The position numbers were made by a program, and so were the translations under genes. Below the pieces are notes generated by a model, which did no database searches, had not been told where the DNA came from, and saw nothing but the letters and a program-made list of their open reading frames with translations. DNA of 40,840 bases from Chitinophagaceae bacterium UBA2791 (GTDB lineage Bacteria > Bacteroidota > Bacteroidia > Chitinophagales > Chitinophagaceae), in contig DEHV01000015.1 in assembly GCA_002352105.1 (NCBI GenBank), positions 69,385-110,224 on the forward strand. Direction: 5' to 3'. Below are positions 24,167-33,747 of this stretch, piece after piece. Numbering within the stretch: position 1 is the stretch's first letter; each line of letters opens with the position of its first letter.

Positions 24167-24664
24167 ATGATCATTAACCTGGTTGCGGCCGCTTCTCTCA
24201 ATAATGTAATAGGGAAAGACAATCAATTGCTTTGGCGCCTGCCCAATGATATGGCATTCTTTAAGAACATCACCTGGGGAATGCCGGTGATCATGGGAAG
24301 AAAAACATTTGAGTCCTTGGGAAAGCCGTTGAAAGGAAGGACCAATATCGTGGTTTCGCATAATCCCGGGTTAAGGATACCGGGAGTTAGAATTGCCTAT
24401 GGTCTTAAGGAAGCGCTCGCCCTAGCCGAAGAAGAATCCGTAAAGCAATGTTTTGTGATCGGGGGCGGCGAAATATACCGGCAGGCGATGCCGCTGGCCC
24501 GCCGGATCTACCTGACGCGGGTATGCGCAGAAATGGAAGGAGACGCTTTTTTCCCGGCGATAGACGAAACGCTGTGGAGTAAGACCGGTCAAACCGATTT
24601 TGATGCCGATAACCAACATGCCTATGCCTATCGTTTCGAGGTATGGGAGAGAAAGCCATCCTGA
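24167..24664 (+). CDS. folA: Dihydrofolate reductase
   Basis: A 165-residue DHFR that reduces dihydrofolate to tetrahydrofolate with NADPH. The N terminus has IINLVAAASLNNVIGKDNQL with the active-site tryptophan W23 and the acidic D28 in LPND. It is followed by GRKTFESLGKPLKGRTNIVV and the NADPH-binding FVIGGGEIYRQA. It regenerates the folate oxidised by thymidylate synthase, so the thyA-folA pairing makes biochemical sense. The next gene's ATG begins immediately after the TGA (no gap). Confidence 0.96.
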   Translation: MIINLVAAASLNNVIGKDNQLLWRLPNDMAFFKNITWGMPVIMGRKTFESLGKPLKGRTNIVVSHNPGLRIPGVRIAYGLKEALALAEEESVKQCFVIGGGEIYRQAMPLARRIYLTRVCAEMEGDAFFPAIDETLWSKTGQTDFDADNQHAYAYRFEVWERKPS

Positions 24665-25465
24665 ATGTCCAGCTATTCCCCCTTCCAGTTAGCGGTCAAA
24701 TACTGCGGGCATTACCTGTTCTCTGCCAACGGGAAGGGACACGGCACACATTCTCCCTTTGTATATGATTTTATCCGGAATGTGTTAAATGATAAGAAAG
24801 CGGTCGAGGTTTACCCAAAGATAGAATCGCTTAGGAAAAGATTGCTGCGGTCGAATGCATTGGTAGAAGTGCAGGATCTTGGCGCGGGAGCGACAACCCG
24901 CCCTTCATCGCGCCGCGTGGCGTCGATAGCGGCAAGATCAGCCAAGCCCCCGCGGCTGGCGCAACTGCTGTTCCGCATCGCCCGTTATTATCAATCCCGC
25001 TATATCCTGGAACTGGGCGCTTCCCTGGGCATTTCAACCGCCTACCTGGCGTCCGCCGATCCTCATTCGGTTGTTGTTACGGGAGAAGGCAGCGGCAATA
25101 TCGCTTCCCTGGCGATGGACCATTTTAAGGAGCTGGGGCTGACCAATATCAGGATGACGATCGGCAATTTCGACGATACCCTTCCGGCTATGGCCGGCAT
25201 GCTTCCCGCAATAGATATGGCGTTTATTGATGGCAACCACCGCGAAGCGCCAACCCTCAGGTATTTTAGCCAATTGCTTCCCCGTATGTCGGAATCTTCG
25301 ATCATGATATTCGACGATATCCATTGGAGCAAAGAAATGGAGTCGGCCTGGATGCGGATAAAGGACCATCCATCGGTAATGACCACGGTGGATATCTTCT
25401 TCATGGGCATTATTTTTTTTCGTCCTGAGTTTAAGGCAAAACAGCATTTTACAATCCGGTATTAA
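24665..25465 (+). CDS. Class I SAM-dependent methyltransferase (O-methyltransferase-like)
   Basis: A 266-residue protein with a Rossmann methyltransferase domain: motif I LELGASLGISTAYLA from residue 115, then an acidic residue in VVVTGEGSG (motif II), AFIDGNHRE (motif IV) and IMIFDDIHWSKEME. The pattern resembles O-methyltransferases of the YrrM type, but the N-terminal 110 residues (SPFQLAVKYCGHYL, RLAQLLFRIARYYQ) are specific to a Bacteroidota group that I recall only as uncharacterised. Substrate unknown. It abuts folA with zero spacing, which implies translational coupling. Confidence 0.8.
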   Translation: MSSYSPFQLAVKYCGHYLFSANGKGHGTHSPFVYDFIRNVLNDKKAVEVYPKIESLRKRLLRSNALVEVQDLGAGATTRPSSRRVASIAARSAKPPRLAQLLFRIARYYQSRYILELGASLGISTAYLASADPHSVVVTGEGSGNIASLAMDHFKELGLTNIRMTIGNFDDTLPAMAGMLPAIDMAFIDGNHREAPTLRYFSQLLPRMSESSIMIFDDIHWSKEMESAWMRIKDHPSVMTTVDIFFMGIIFFRPEFKAKQHFTIRY

Positions 25466-25518
25466 GTCCATAAAAATTTCTACCTTACCATACGAAACAA
25501 GCAATCCAATTCTGCTAT

Positions 25519-26652
25519 ATGGTGATAGGCATATTGAAAGAACCAACCGCCGAATCCAGGGTGTCTATGCTGCCTGAGTCGGCGGCGGCGCTGATCGCCA
25601 AAGGGTTTACCCTTTTGGTGGAGCACGGGGCGGGAGAGAAAGCCTTTGGCAGCGACGAAGCCTATCTGCATGCGGGGGCGCAGCTAAGGCCGCGGGAGGA
25701 TGTACTGAAAGCGGCCGATGTGGTTCTTTCCATCAACATGCCGCGAGACGGGGATATTGCTTTTCTTTCTGCTAAAACGCTTATCGGCGTATTTCAACCC
25801 TTATATCATTTCAACCTGATGCAGCGCTGGGCGGAGGCGGGCGTAACCGTATTTAGCCTGGACATGCTTCCCCGGACCAGCCGTGCGCAGCCGATGGATG
25901 TGCTGAGCTCGCAGGCAAATATTGCCGGTTATAAGGCGGTGGTCCTGGCCGCCGCCCGGTATAGCCGTTATTTCCCGATGCTGATGACGGCCGCTGGCAG
26001 CATACCGCCGGCCAGGGTATTGATATTAGGCGCAGGCGTTGCGGGTTTGCAGGCCATAGCTACTGCGCGCCGGTTGGGCGCGGTCGTGGAAGTGTTCGAT
26101 ACAAGGCCGGCGGTTAAGGAGGAAGTGATGAGCCTGGGCGCCCGGTTTGTAGAGGTAGAAGGCGCGGCGGATGCGTCGAATGCCGGAGGATACGCTATTG
26201 AGCAGTCGCCCGAATTCCAGGCCAGGCAGAAACAAAAAATTGCGGAGACTATTGCCAAAGCAGATATTGTGATCGCTACCGCCCAGATACCGGGCAAAAA
26301 AGCGCCTGTGCTGGTTACTGCCGAAATGATCGCGCAAATGCGAAAGGGCTCGGTGATCATTGACCTTGCCGCGGCATCCGGCGGCAATACTGAGTACACC
26401 CGGAACAACGAAACGGTAGAGGAGCAGGGCGTTTCCATCGTCGGCGCCGCTGACCTGGCGGCAACGATGCCTTCCGACGCGAGTAAGCTGTATGGTAAGA
26501 ATGTGATGAACTTCCTGCAGCTGATCACCGGTGCAGCCGGAGCGCTCAACCTGGATTTCAACGACGACCTGGTAAAGGGCTCCTGTATTGCGCACGATGG
26601 CCGGATCGTTCATGAGCGGATCAGGGAACTGATCGAAGGGCGGCAGGAATAA
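25519..26652 (+). CDS. pntAA: NAD(P) transhydrogenase subunit alpha, part 1 (NAD-binding)
   Basis: A 377-residue soluble domain I of proton-translocating transhydrogenase. It starts MVIGILKEPTAESRVSMLPE, shared with alanine dehydrogenase. The NAD-binding GAGVAGLQAIATARRLGA begins at residue 171, followed by EVFDTRPAVKEEVMSLGA. This form of subunit alpha is split: the membrane part is the next gene. The enzyme uses the proton gradient to reduce NADP with NADH, supplying NADPH. A possible -7 box (TACCTTAC) lies at 25481-25488. Confidence 0.93.
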   Translation: MVIGILKEPTAESRVSMLPESAAALIAKGFTLLVEHGAGEKAFGSDEAYLHAGAQLRPREDVLKAADVVLSINMPRDGDIAFLSAKTLIGVFQPLYHFNLMQRWAEAGVTVFSLDMLPRTSRAQPMDVLSSQANIAGYKAVVLAAARYSRYFPMLMTAAGSIPPARVLILGAGVAGLQAIATARRLGAVVEVFDTRPAVKEEVMSLGARFVEVEGAADASNAGGYAIEQSPEFQARQKQKIAETIAKADIVIATAQIPGKKAPVLVTAEMIAQMRKGSVIIDLAAASGGNTEYTRNNETVEEQGVSIVGAADLAATMPSDASKLYGKNVMNFLQLITGAAGALNLDFNDDLVKGSCIAHDGRIVHERIRELIEGRQE

Positions 26653-26760
26653 GAACGATGGCAAAATTATTCGGGACAGCGTCTTTCAGAACGCTATCGT
26701 CTAACCGAATTCCGGAAAACGGATCAACGGATATCTAACGAAACTGATAATAATAAAGCT

Positions 26761-27084
26761 ATGGAAAATTGGTTGTCTTGGATATACCTGCAGCAGGAGA
26801 TGATCTATATCGTAGCCCTGATGATCCTGCTGGGGATAGAAGTGATCGGCAGGGTGCCCAGCGTATTGCATACGCCCCTGATGAGCGGCGCCAATGCCAT
26901 TCACGGCGTGGTGATCATCGGCGCGATCATTGTCATGGGAAAGGCGGAGCCGGATAACTACCTGGCCCTTTCCCTGGGCTTCCTGGCTACGATACTGGGA
27001 ACGCTGAATGTGGTGGGAGGCTTTGTGGTGACGGACAGGATGCTGGAGATGTTTAAGAAAAAAAAGAAGGATGAAAAAAGCTAA
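26761..27084 (+). CDS. pntAB: NAD(P) transhydrogenase subunit alpha, part 2 (membrane)
   Basis: A 107-residue membrane protein with three hydrophobic helices, matching the transmembrane domain II fragment of split transhydrogenases. It has IYLQQEMIYIVALMILLGIE, the conserved VPSVLHTPLMSGANAIHGVV, and SLGFLATILGTLNVVGGFVV. The tail is lysine-rich (KKKKKDEK). It sits between pntAA and pntB with gaps of 108 and 42 bp, so the three are almost certainly one operon. Confidence 0.93.
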   Translation: MENWLSWIYLQQEMIYIVALMILLGIEVIGRVPSVLHTPLMSGANAIHGVVIIGAIIVMGKAEPDNYLALSLGFLATILGTLNVVGGFVVTDRMLEMFKKKKKDEKS

Positions 27085-27126
27085 CATAGGCATGCGCGCA
27101 AGCGGAATGCATAAACTTATTTTTTC

Positions 27127-28638
27127 ATGGAATTAAGCATACTCTCCATCATCTATATTATTGGTTCGCTTGCTTTCATCGCGGGATTAAAGATGCTGTC
27201 CGATCCTGCGCATGCCCGGAGGGGAAACCAGGTCGCCGCAGCGGGAATGGGGCTGGCTATATTCGGCGCCATTTTTTTGTATGAAACGGAAGGAGAAAAA
27301 CTGCATAACCATCTCTGGATATTTGCGGGGCTCGCCATCGGCGGCATAGCGGGCGCGCTGGCCGCAAAAAAAGTGAAGATGACGGCCATGCCCGAGATGG
27401 TGAGTTTGTTCAATGGCATGGGCGGCGCCTGCGCCGCATTGATCTCCATTGTTGAGTTCGATCACCTGATCAAACATCCGTTTGCGGTTTCCTTCAACGC
27501 TTCTTCCGTTCTTGCCGAGGGTTCGGTTGCTCCCGAATTGATCTCTATGGGGCATGTGCTGATCATATTACTGGGAATGGCGATCGGCGCCATGTCTTTT
27601 TCCGGCAGCATGGTTGCCTGGGCCAAATTGAACGGGCGGCTAAAAGACTATTCGTTCAAAGGGCAGCATGTTTTTAACCTGTTTATTTTATTGCTGATCA
27701 TTGTCGGCATCAGCGGCCTGGTAGCCAATATTGCCGGCGGATTCCGCGTGGACGCCCGCCTGGATCCCCTGAGCATCCGGGTGGTAACGGCCTCATGGAT
27801 ACCCTGGTTGTTTTATGGCATTCTTTTTCTATCCCTGGCCTACGGGATACAATTCGTGCTGCCGATCGGCGGCGCCGATATGCCGGTAGTGATCTCTCTG
27901 CTAAATTCATTTACCGGCGTCGCGGCGGCCTGCGGAGGATTCCTGTATGATAACAAGGCGATGTTAACCGGCGGCATATTGGTAGGCGCCGCGGGAACCT
28001 TGCTGACGATCCTGATGTGCAGGGCCATGAACCGTTCGCTGATCAATGTGCTGGTAGGATCCTTTGGCGGTCAGCAGGCCGGCGAGGGAAGCGCGCAGGA
28101 GCAGGGCAGTTTTAAGGAAATAAGCGTCAGCGATGCGGCGGCGGTGTTGAACTATTCTTCGAGAGTGATGATCGTCCCGGGATACGGACTTGCCGTCGCC
28201 CAGGCGCAGCATGTTTGCCACGAGTTGGAGAAGCTGCTTGCGGACAAAGGCGTAGACGTGCAGTATGCCATTCATCCTGTGGCCGGTCGAATGCCGGGGC
28301 ATATGAATGTGTTGCTGGCCGAGGCCGATGTCGGTTATGATAAGTTGATGGAGATGGAACAGGCCAATGAACTGTTCCCTTCAACGGATGCGGTATTGGT
28401 GCTTGGCGCCAACGATGTGGTGAATCCCGCCGCCAAATCGGATCCCTCCTCGCCATTGTACGGCATGCCTATACTGGATGTTGAGCTGGCCAAAATGGTT
28501 ATCGTAAACAAAAGAAGCATGAAGCCGGGATATGCGGGCGTTGAGAACGCGCTTTTTTTCCAACCAAAGACGTCCATGCTGTTCGGCGACGCCAAATCGG
28601 TTTTGCAACAGCTGGTTACTGAAATCAAGACTTTATAA
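27127..28638 (+). CDS. pntB: NAD(P) transhydrogenase subunit beta
   Basis: A 503-residue protein with an N-terminal membrane domain of several helices and a C-terminal NADP-binding domain. Signatures are MPEMVSLFNGMGGACAALIS in the membrane part, GGADMPVVISLLNSFTGVAA, and VMIVPGYGLAVAQAQ plus IHPVAGRMPGHMNVLLAEA in the NADP site. KRSMKPGYAGVENALFF closes the domain. It completes the enzyme with PntAA and PntAB. The following RNA methylase gene begins 4 bp later. Confidence 0.95.
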   Translation: MELSILSIIYIIGSLAFIAGLKMLSDPAHARRGNQVAAAGMGLAIFGAIFLYETEGEKLHNHLWIFAGLAIGGIAGALAAKKVKMTAMPEMVSLFNGMGGACAALISIVEFDHLIKHPFAVSFNASSVLAEGSVAPELISMGHVLIILLGMAIGAMSFSGSMVAWAKLNGRLKDYSFKGQHVFNLFILLLIIVGISGLVANIAGGFRVDARLDPLSIRVVTASWIPWLFYGILFLSLAYGIQFVLPIGGADMPVVISLLNSFTGVAAACGGFLYDNKAMLTGGILVGAAGTLLTILMCRAMNRSLINVLVGSFGGQQAGEGSAQEQGSFKEISVSDAAAVLNYSSRVMIVPGYGLAVAQAQHVCHELEKLLADKGVDVQYAIHPVAGRMPGHMNVLLAEADVGYDKLMEMEQANELFPSTDAVLVLGANDVVNPAAKSDPSSPLYGMPILDVELAKMVIVNKRSMKPGYAGVENALFFQPKTSMLFGDAKSVLQQLVTEIKTL

Positions 28639-28642
28639 TCCT

Positions 28643-30031
28643 GTGAAATCTACCCTGCCTGCCGCATTTATCCAATCCCTGGAAGGCCTTCCGGGCTTCG
28701 ATAGGGAATCTTTCTGTCGCGCGCATGAATACCCCGAGCCGGCAACGGCCATCCGGCTGAACCCCCAGAAACCCTTTGATGTTTTTGGCGTGTACGGCGC
28801 GCTTGAGCCCGTTCCCTGGTCGCGATGGGGGTATTATCTTCCGGAGCGGCCGTTGTTTGTTTTTGATCCCTTATGGCATGCCGGAGCCTATTATGTGCAG
28901 GAAGCTTCGAGCATGTTCCTGGAACAATGCGTACGGCAGTGCGTCGATCCTTCTTCTTCCCTCAGGGCGCTGGATCTTTGCGCCGCCCCGGGGGGTAAAT
29001 CCACTTTGTTGCAATCTTTACTTTCAGCAAACAGCCTGCTCGTGAGTAATGAGGTCATTAAATCGAGGGCGCCGATATTGGAAGAGAACCTGTCGAAATG
29101 GGGAGGGCTGAATAGCCTGGTCGTTAATAACGATCCCCGCGAGCTGGGGAGGATGGCGGAGTATTTTGATCTTATCCTGGTAGACGCTCCCTGTTCAGGA
29201 TCCGGGCTGTTCCGGAAGGATCCCGCCGCCATAAAAGAGTGGAGCCCGGACGCGGCGCTGATGTGCAGCAGGAGACAGCAGCGGATATTGTCGGATATCT
29301 GTCCCTCATTAAAAAAAGGCGGTATCCTGATATACTCCACCTGCTCTTATTCGGCAGAAGAAAATGAAGACATGGCCGACTGGTTATGCGAACAGTTCAA
29401 TCTCTCGCCTTTGCGCATCGATGCGCCGGATCCGTGGAGTATAACGGAGACAAAGAGCCGAAAATATGGCGCGTTTGGGTATCGTTTCTTCCCGGATAAA
29501 TTAAAGGGAGAGGGTTTTTATATTTCCTGTTTTAAAAAGGAAGAAGGGGCGCGGTCTGAGCGGCTTGTCCATAAAAAACCTAAATGGTCAAGGTTGCCTG
29601 CAAAGGATGAAGCCGTTGTCCGGCCCTGGCTGAACGAGAACATGCCCGTTAACTTATATGCGCTGGATGGAGAGGTCTTTGCCTTTCCCTCGGCGCTGGA
29701 GCAGGAACTGGAAGCGGCGGGCGGCAACCTGTATTTGAAAAAAGCCGGCGCCCGGATCGGGAAGATCGCGCAGGGCGAACTGGTCCCCGCGCATGAGCTG
29801 GCGCTCAGCGCGGCGCTGAATGAAAAAATTGTTGTAATACCGTTAAAAAAGGATCAGGCCCTACAATATTTGCGAAAGGAAACAGTTACCATAGACATGG
29901 AATACAAGGGTTGGGCGACGGTTCAGTATGAAGGCGTTAACCTGGGATGGGTAAAGGTCTTGGGTTCCAGGATCAACAATTATTATCCGAAAGAATGGAG
30001 GATATTAAAGACGGAAAAAAATAAATATTAG
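28643..30031 (+). CDS. RsmF-like 16S rRNA m5C methyltransferase (NOL1/NOP2/Sun family)
   Basis: A 462-residue enzyme of the RNA cytosine-C5 methyltransferase family. The SAM site has CAAPGGKSTLL from residue 113. The two catalytic cysteines are C184 in DAPCSGSGLF and C234 in YSTCSYS. A C-terminal extension of about 170 residues ending NNYYPKEWRI matches RsmF-like proteins. The start is a GTG at 28643, 4 bp after pntB: an open frame back to 28532 lies inside pntB, shows no family resemblance, and contains no better start. Likely target: 16S rRNA. Confidence 0.87.
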   Translation: MKSTLPAAFIQSLEGLPGFDRESFCRAHEYPEPATAIRLNPQKPFDVFGVYGALEPVPWSRWGYYLPERPLFVFDPLWHAGAYYVQEASSMFLEQCVRQCVDPSSSLRALDLCAAPGGKSTLLQSLLSANSLLVSNEVIKSRAPILEENLSKWGGLNSLVVNNDPRELGRMAEYFDLILVDAPCSGSGLFRKDPAAIKEWSPDAALMCSRRQQRILSDICPSLKKGGILIYSTCSYSAEENEDMADWLCEQFNLSPLRIDAPDPWSITETKSRKYGAFGYRFFPDKLKGEGFYISCFKKEEGARSERLVHKKPKWSRLPAKDEAVVRPWLNENMPVNLYALDGEVFAFPSALEQELEAAGGNLYLKKAGARIGKIAQGELVPAHELALSAALNEKIVVIPLKKDQALQYLRKETVTIDMEYKGWATVQYEGVNLGWVKVLGSRINNYYPKEWRILKTEKNKY

Positions 30032-30156
30032 GCATCTTTGTATATTGAACGAAGATTCAACGAGGAGAAGCGGGATAAAATTCAGGATGTAGCCGTAAAT
30101 TTCAGGCTGAGCCGAATGAAATGATGAACGGCGCCCGGTTTAAAATGTAATTGCGA

Positions 30157-31170
30157 ATGATTAGAAAGTATTGTTTGTTTTTTTTAACATCGTTGATCGG
30201 TCTCTCGTCGCTGGCGCAGAGCGATCTTATTGTCCAGGGAACTTCTCCTTCCCTTTATTTGTTTCATTCCGTAGCGCCAAAAGAGAACTGGTATAGTTTG
30301 GGAAGGATGTATAATCTTTCTCCAAAAGAGTTGGTTGCCTTCAATAATACGTCGATGGACAAACCGCTGGAGATAGGCCAGGTGATCAAGGCGCCATTGA
30401 CCAGCGCTAATTTTTCCCAGAATGGCCTGAAGGCCGCCGATGAGGTTTTTATTCCCCTGTATCATGTCATCGAGGAAAGAGAATGGCTGTACCGGATAAG
30501 CGTGAATCACAATAAGGTGCCCGTGGAGCAATTGGAAAAATGGAACAATATCGATAAGGACCAGGCCAGGCCGGGCATGAAGCTGATCGTGGGATACCTG
30601 AAAGTGAAGGAAGCCAATGCTTCCTGGGCCAATACGACCGTTTCGCGCATACCCGGAAGCGAAACGGCGAAAGCGGTTCTTCCAAAGCAGGAAGCGCCGG
30701 TGAAAAAAACGCCCGAACCGGCAACAACCGGGGCTTCTTCTTCAACCAGGGGAACTGCTTCCACAACAACCGGAACCGCCGGCCCCCCTGAAACAAGAAG
30801 AGCCGAGCAGCAGACTGGCAGGACGGCTCCGCAGAGCAGGCCTGTTTCGTCTTCTTCAGGAAATAGCGGCGGCGGATATTTTCGTTTGCAGTATGAAGCC
30901 AGCGGGAAAACCGTTTCCGGCGTAGCGGGCGTTTTTAAGAGCGCCAGCGGATGGGAAGACGGCAAATACTATGCATTGATGAAAGATGTGCCCGTAGGCT
31001 CCATCATCAAAATAAACTTTCCCTCTACCAATAAGGAAGTCTATGCAAAAGTGCTGGGCGAGCTGCCCGATATGAAGGAAAGCGCCGGTCTTACCCTGCG
31101 GATCAGCGATGCTGCTGCCGGTCAGCTGGGCGCTTCAGGCAGCAGGTTTTCCGTGTCGGTTGTTTATTAG
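30157..31170 (+). CDS. Secreted LysM protein with RlpA-like C-terminal domain
   Basis: A 337-residue protein with signal peptide MIRKYCLFFLTSLIGLSSLAQ. Two LysM motifs follow, one near residues 36-80 (FHSVAPKENWYSLGRMYNLS) and one near 105-150 (YHVIEEREWLYRISVNHNKV). A Pro/Thr/Ser linker (165-230) leads to a C-terminal domain (235-337) with YYALMKDVPVGSIIKI and EVYAKVLGELPDM, resembling the RlpA double-psi beta-barrel. LysM binds peptidoglycan, so an envelope role is likely. The frame also opens at a TTG at 30151; the ATG at 30157 is preferred. Monocistronic. Confidence 0.85.
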   Translation: MIRKYCLFFLTSLIGLSSLAQSDLIVQGTSPSLYLFHSVAPKENWYSLGRMYNLSPKELVAFNNTSMDKPLEIGQVIKAPLTSANFSQNGLKAADEVFIPLYHVIEEREWLYRISVNHNKVPVEQLEKWNNIDKDQARPGMKLIVGYLKVKEANASWANTTVSRIPGSETAKAVLPKQEAPVKKTPEPATTGASSSTRGTASTTTGTAGPPETRRAEQQTGRTAPQSRPVSSSSGNSGGGYFRLQYEASGKTVSGVAGVFKSASGWEDGKYYALMKDVPVGSIIKINFPSTNKEVYAKVLGELPDMKESAGLTLRISDAAAGQLGASGSRFSVSVVY

Positions 31171-31306
31171 ATTAGGCTTGTTTATTCCGGATGAATCAGC
31201 GGCCGTCTTTCCGCGAGGTTTTGAAATGTGCGGACGGAATGCGAGCCGATGCGCTAACGTAGCGGCGCTCTTCCCCATAACGTGTATCAATAGATGTATT
31301 TTTCGT

Positions 31307-32290
31307 TTATAAGCTGCTAAACCTGTAGCCTCTTAAAAACTCCTCTATTGACATTCTTTTCTTCCCCTCCATCTGGATCTCTTTGACATGGAGATACCCG
31401 TCGCTACAGGCAAATTTGAGATAGCTTTTTTTGTCGGTATAAACAGCGCCCGCGGTCAACGGTCCCGCGGCGGGTTCTTTTGCCGCTGTATAGATCTTGA
31501 TGATCTTTCCTTCCAGCCTGGTAAAAGCGCAGGGAAAGGGCGATAGCCCCCTGACAAGATCATAGATCTCGGAAACCTTTTTGTTCCAGTTGATATCGCA
31601 GGTCTCGGTGAATATCTTGGGCGCATGCGGAGGGGCCGCTGAAGTATCATGATCGCCCGCTAACCTGTTTTTACGGATGATCTCCTCCTGCGGTTGTTCA
31701 TGAATGCTGCCGTCGACAATGCCCCGGATGGTCTCCGTCAACAGCGAAGCGCCGGCGATCATTAATTTGTCGTGCAGTTCTCCCGCCGTTTCTGTTTCGC
31801 CGATAGCCACGCGGCGTTGCAATAAGATATTGCCGGTGTCGATCTCGTGCGCTAATTTAAACGTAGTGACGCCGGTTTCCTTTTCTCCGTTGATGATCGC
31901 CCAGTTGATGGGCGCCGCGCCGCGATAGTCGGGCAATAAAGAAGCGTGCACATTGATCGTTCCCAGCGGGGGCATGTGCCATACGATCTCAGGCAGCATC
32001 CTGAAAGCCACTACCGCCTGCAGGTCTGCCTTCAGTTCCTTTAATGTTTCTATGAAAGCGGGGTTTTTCAATTTTTCGGGTTGCAGGATCCGCAATCCTT
32101 TCTCCATCGCATATTTTTTTACCGCGCTTTCATTCAGTTTCATCCCGCGCCCGGCGGGCTTGTCGGGCGCCGTTACTACGCCGACCACATTAAATCCTTC
32201 TGTAACCAGGGCGTCCAGGGAGGCGACGGCAAAGGCAGGCGTGCCCATAAATACGATACGCGGAAAGGCGGGATCAATAGCATTCATCAT
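31307..32290 (-). CDS. fmt: Methionyl-tRNA formyltransferase
   Basis: A 327-residue enzyme that formylates initiator Met-tRNA with 10-formyltetrahydrofolate. The catalytic triad N113, H115 and D151 sits in TINVHASLLPDYRG and HEIDTGNIL, spaced as in E. coli Fmt (N106, H108, D144). The C-terminal OB-like domain ends IEEFLRGYRF. Two tandem ATGs (32290 and 32287) could start it. The first ATG overlaps the NamZ gene stop by 4 bp, so the pair is translationally coupled. Confidence 0.95.
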   Translation of the reverse strand: MMNAIDPAFPRIVFMGTPAFAVASLDALVTEGFNVVGVVTAPDKPAGRGMKLNESAVKKYAMEKGLRILQPEKLKNPAFIETLKELKADLQAVVAFRMLPEIVWHMPPLGTINVHASLLPDYRGAAPINWAIINGEKETGVTTFKLAHEIDTGNILLQRRVAIGETETAGELHDKLMIAGASLLTETIRGIVDGSIHEQPQEEIIRKNRLAGDHDTSAAPPHAPKIFTETCDINWNKKVSEIYDLVRGLSPFPCAFTRLEGKIIKIYTAAKEPAAGPLTAGAVYTDKKSYLKFACSDGYLHVKEIQMEGKKRMSIEEFLRGYRFSSL

Positions 32291-33594
32291 TCAAAGTCTT
32301 GGTACAACAGGTATTTTTTTCGGATCTTTTTGAACTGGTCCAGGTCGGCCTGCCAGCTCTGGCGGATCTCCTGCTCGCTGAGGCGTTGTTTTATCTGTTT
32401 GATCAATTGATCGTTTCCGGCAAGCCGGTTAAAGTTGGCGCCCTTGTTCAGGAAAAAGCTGTCTTTTCCCGGGAAGAGCCGGTAGGCTTCGATCAACCAT
32501 TTTATCTGCAGCTTGCCGCCTGTTTTTTCCAATACTTCTTCATTGCTGCCGCCCTCGTTCCATCCATAGCACAGTTGGTTAAGCAATTTGGGATTTTTTG
32601 CGCCTTCTATGCTCCGCGGCGTGAAACTGAACAGGTTTTTGGGAAGGGAGGGATGACCGAAAACCTGGAATGCCTTGTCCGTTCCCCGGCCTTCGCTAAG
32701 CAATGTGCCTTCAAAAAAACAGGTGGAAGGATATAAATAAATAGAAGCCATATCGGGAAGATTAGGCGAAGGCTTTACCGGTAAAATATATTTGCTCTCG
32801 TGCGTATAGTTTGCGCAGGGAATTACGGTTACCAGGTCTGCATGCGGCGTGGAAGATAGTTTTCCATGCAGCGAGGAGGATATCCATTTTTCGCCAAGCA
32901 GCATATTCGCATATTCTCCAATGGTCATCCCGTATACAACCGGTATGGGCTGCATGCCCAGAAAGGATTTGAAAGCAGGTTTCAGGACGGGGCCGTCTAC
33001 ATAAAAGCCATTGGGGTTGGGCCGGTCGAGAACGATCAGCGGTTTGTTATATTGAATGGCCGCTTCCATCAGGTCCTGAAGCGAAGAGATATAGGTATAG
33101 AAACGAACGCCCACATCCTGGATATCAAACAGGATAAGGTCCACATCATCCAGGTCTTCCTTCGACGGTTTTCTTTTTTGCCCATACAGCGAAACGATCG
33201 GCAATCCCGATTTCGGATCGGTGGAATTGCGTACTTTTTCTCCTGCGTCGGCAACGCCCCTGAACCCATGTTCGGGCGCGAAGATCTTTTTGATATCCAC
33301 GCCTTTGGCCAGCAGCACGTCCACCAGGTGTTCAGCGCCGATCAGGGAGGTATGGTTGGCGAAAACGGCGACCGCTTTTCCCCTGATCAGGGGAAGATAG
33401 CGATCCAGCCGTTCCGCGGCGGGAATGATTTTTGATTCGGTATGATCCGGGGAGATCGTATTGTTTTTTGAAACAGCGCCGGGGGAAGCCGCCAAATGGT
33501 TGTTGCCGCCCGGGGTTGGCTCCGTGGCGACAGGCTGTGCGCAGCTGATATAGAAAAAGAGTAAAAGCGGTTTTAACAAAAGGATGGCGTTCAT
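32287..33594 (-). CDS. NamZ-type (DUF1343) exo-beta-N-acetylmuramidase
   Basis: A 435-residue protein of the DUF1343/NamZ family, which removes N-acetylmuramic acid from the ends of peptidoglycan fragments. Marks are IFAPEHGFRGVADAGE, LILFDIQDVGVRFYTYI, VLDRPNPNGFYVDGP, and YLYPSTCFFEGTLLSEGRGT. The N terminus (ILLLKPLLLFFYISCAQP) is a lipoprotein-type signal with Cys18 as the likely lipidated residue, so the enzyme would act at the outer envelope. It is upstream of, and overlaps, fmt on the minus strand. Confidence 0.9.
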   Translation of the reverse strand: MNAILLLKPLLLFFYISCAQPVATEPTPGGNNHLAASPGAVSKNNTISPDHTESKIIPAAERLDRYLPLIRGKAVAVFANHTSLIGAEHLVDVLLAKGVDIKKIFAPEHGFRGVADAGEKVRNSTDPKSGLPIVSLYGQKRKPSKEDLDDVDLILFDIQDVGVRFYTYISSLQDLMEAAIQYNKPLIVLDRPNPNGFYVDGPVLKPAFKSFLGMQPIPVVYGMTIGEYANMLLGEKWISSSLHGKLSSTPHADLVTVIPCANYTHESKYILPVKPSPNLPDMASIYLYPSTCFFEGTLLSEGRGTDKAFQVFGHPSLPKNLFSFTPRSIEGAKNPKLLNQLCYGWNEGGSNEEVLEKTGGKLQIKWLIEAYRLFPGKDSFFLNKGANFNRLAGNDQLIKQIKQRLSEQEIRQSWQADLDQFKKIRKKYLLYQDFE

Positions 33595-33747
33595 ATATTG
33601 TTCATTAATGTGATCAGCAGCTTCGGCCGTAGGCCTCGCGTTATCATAAGTTCAATCAGCGCGCTGGTTGACAGGTCAAACATAGTTAGCAGAATCCGAA
33701 ACCGCGAATAAAAATAGGAACATACCCGTTAAATCTTTTAAAATTTA

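Noticed and set aside
28532..28642. An N-terminal extension of the RsmF-like gene inside pntB.
   Set aside because: It is the out-of-frame shadow of pntB; the GTG at 28643 gives the family N terminus.
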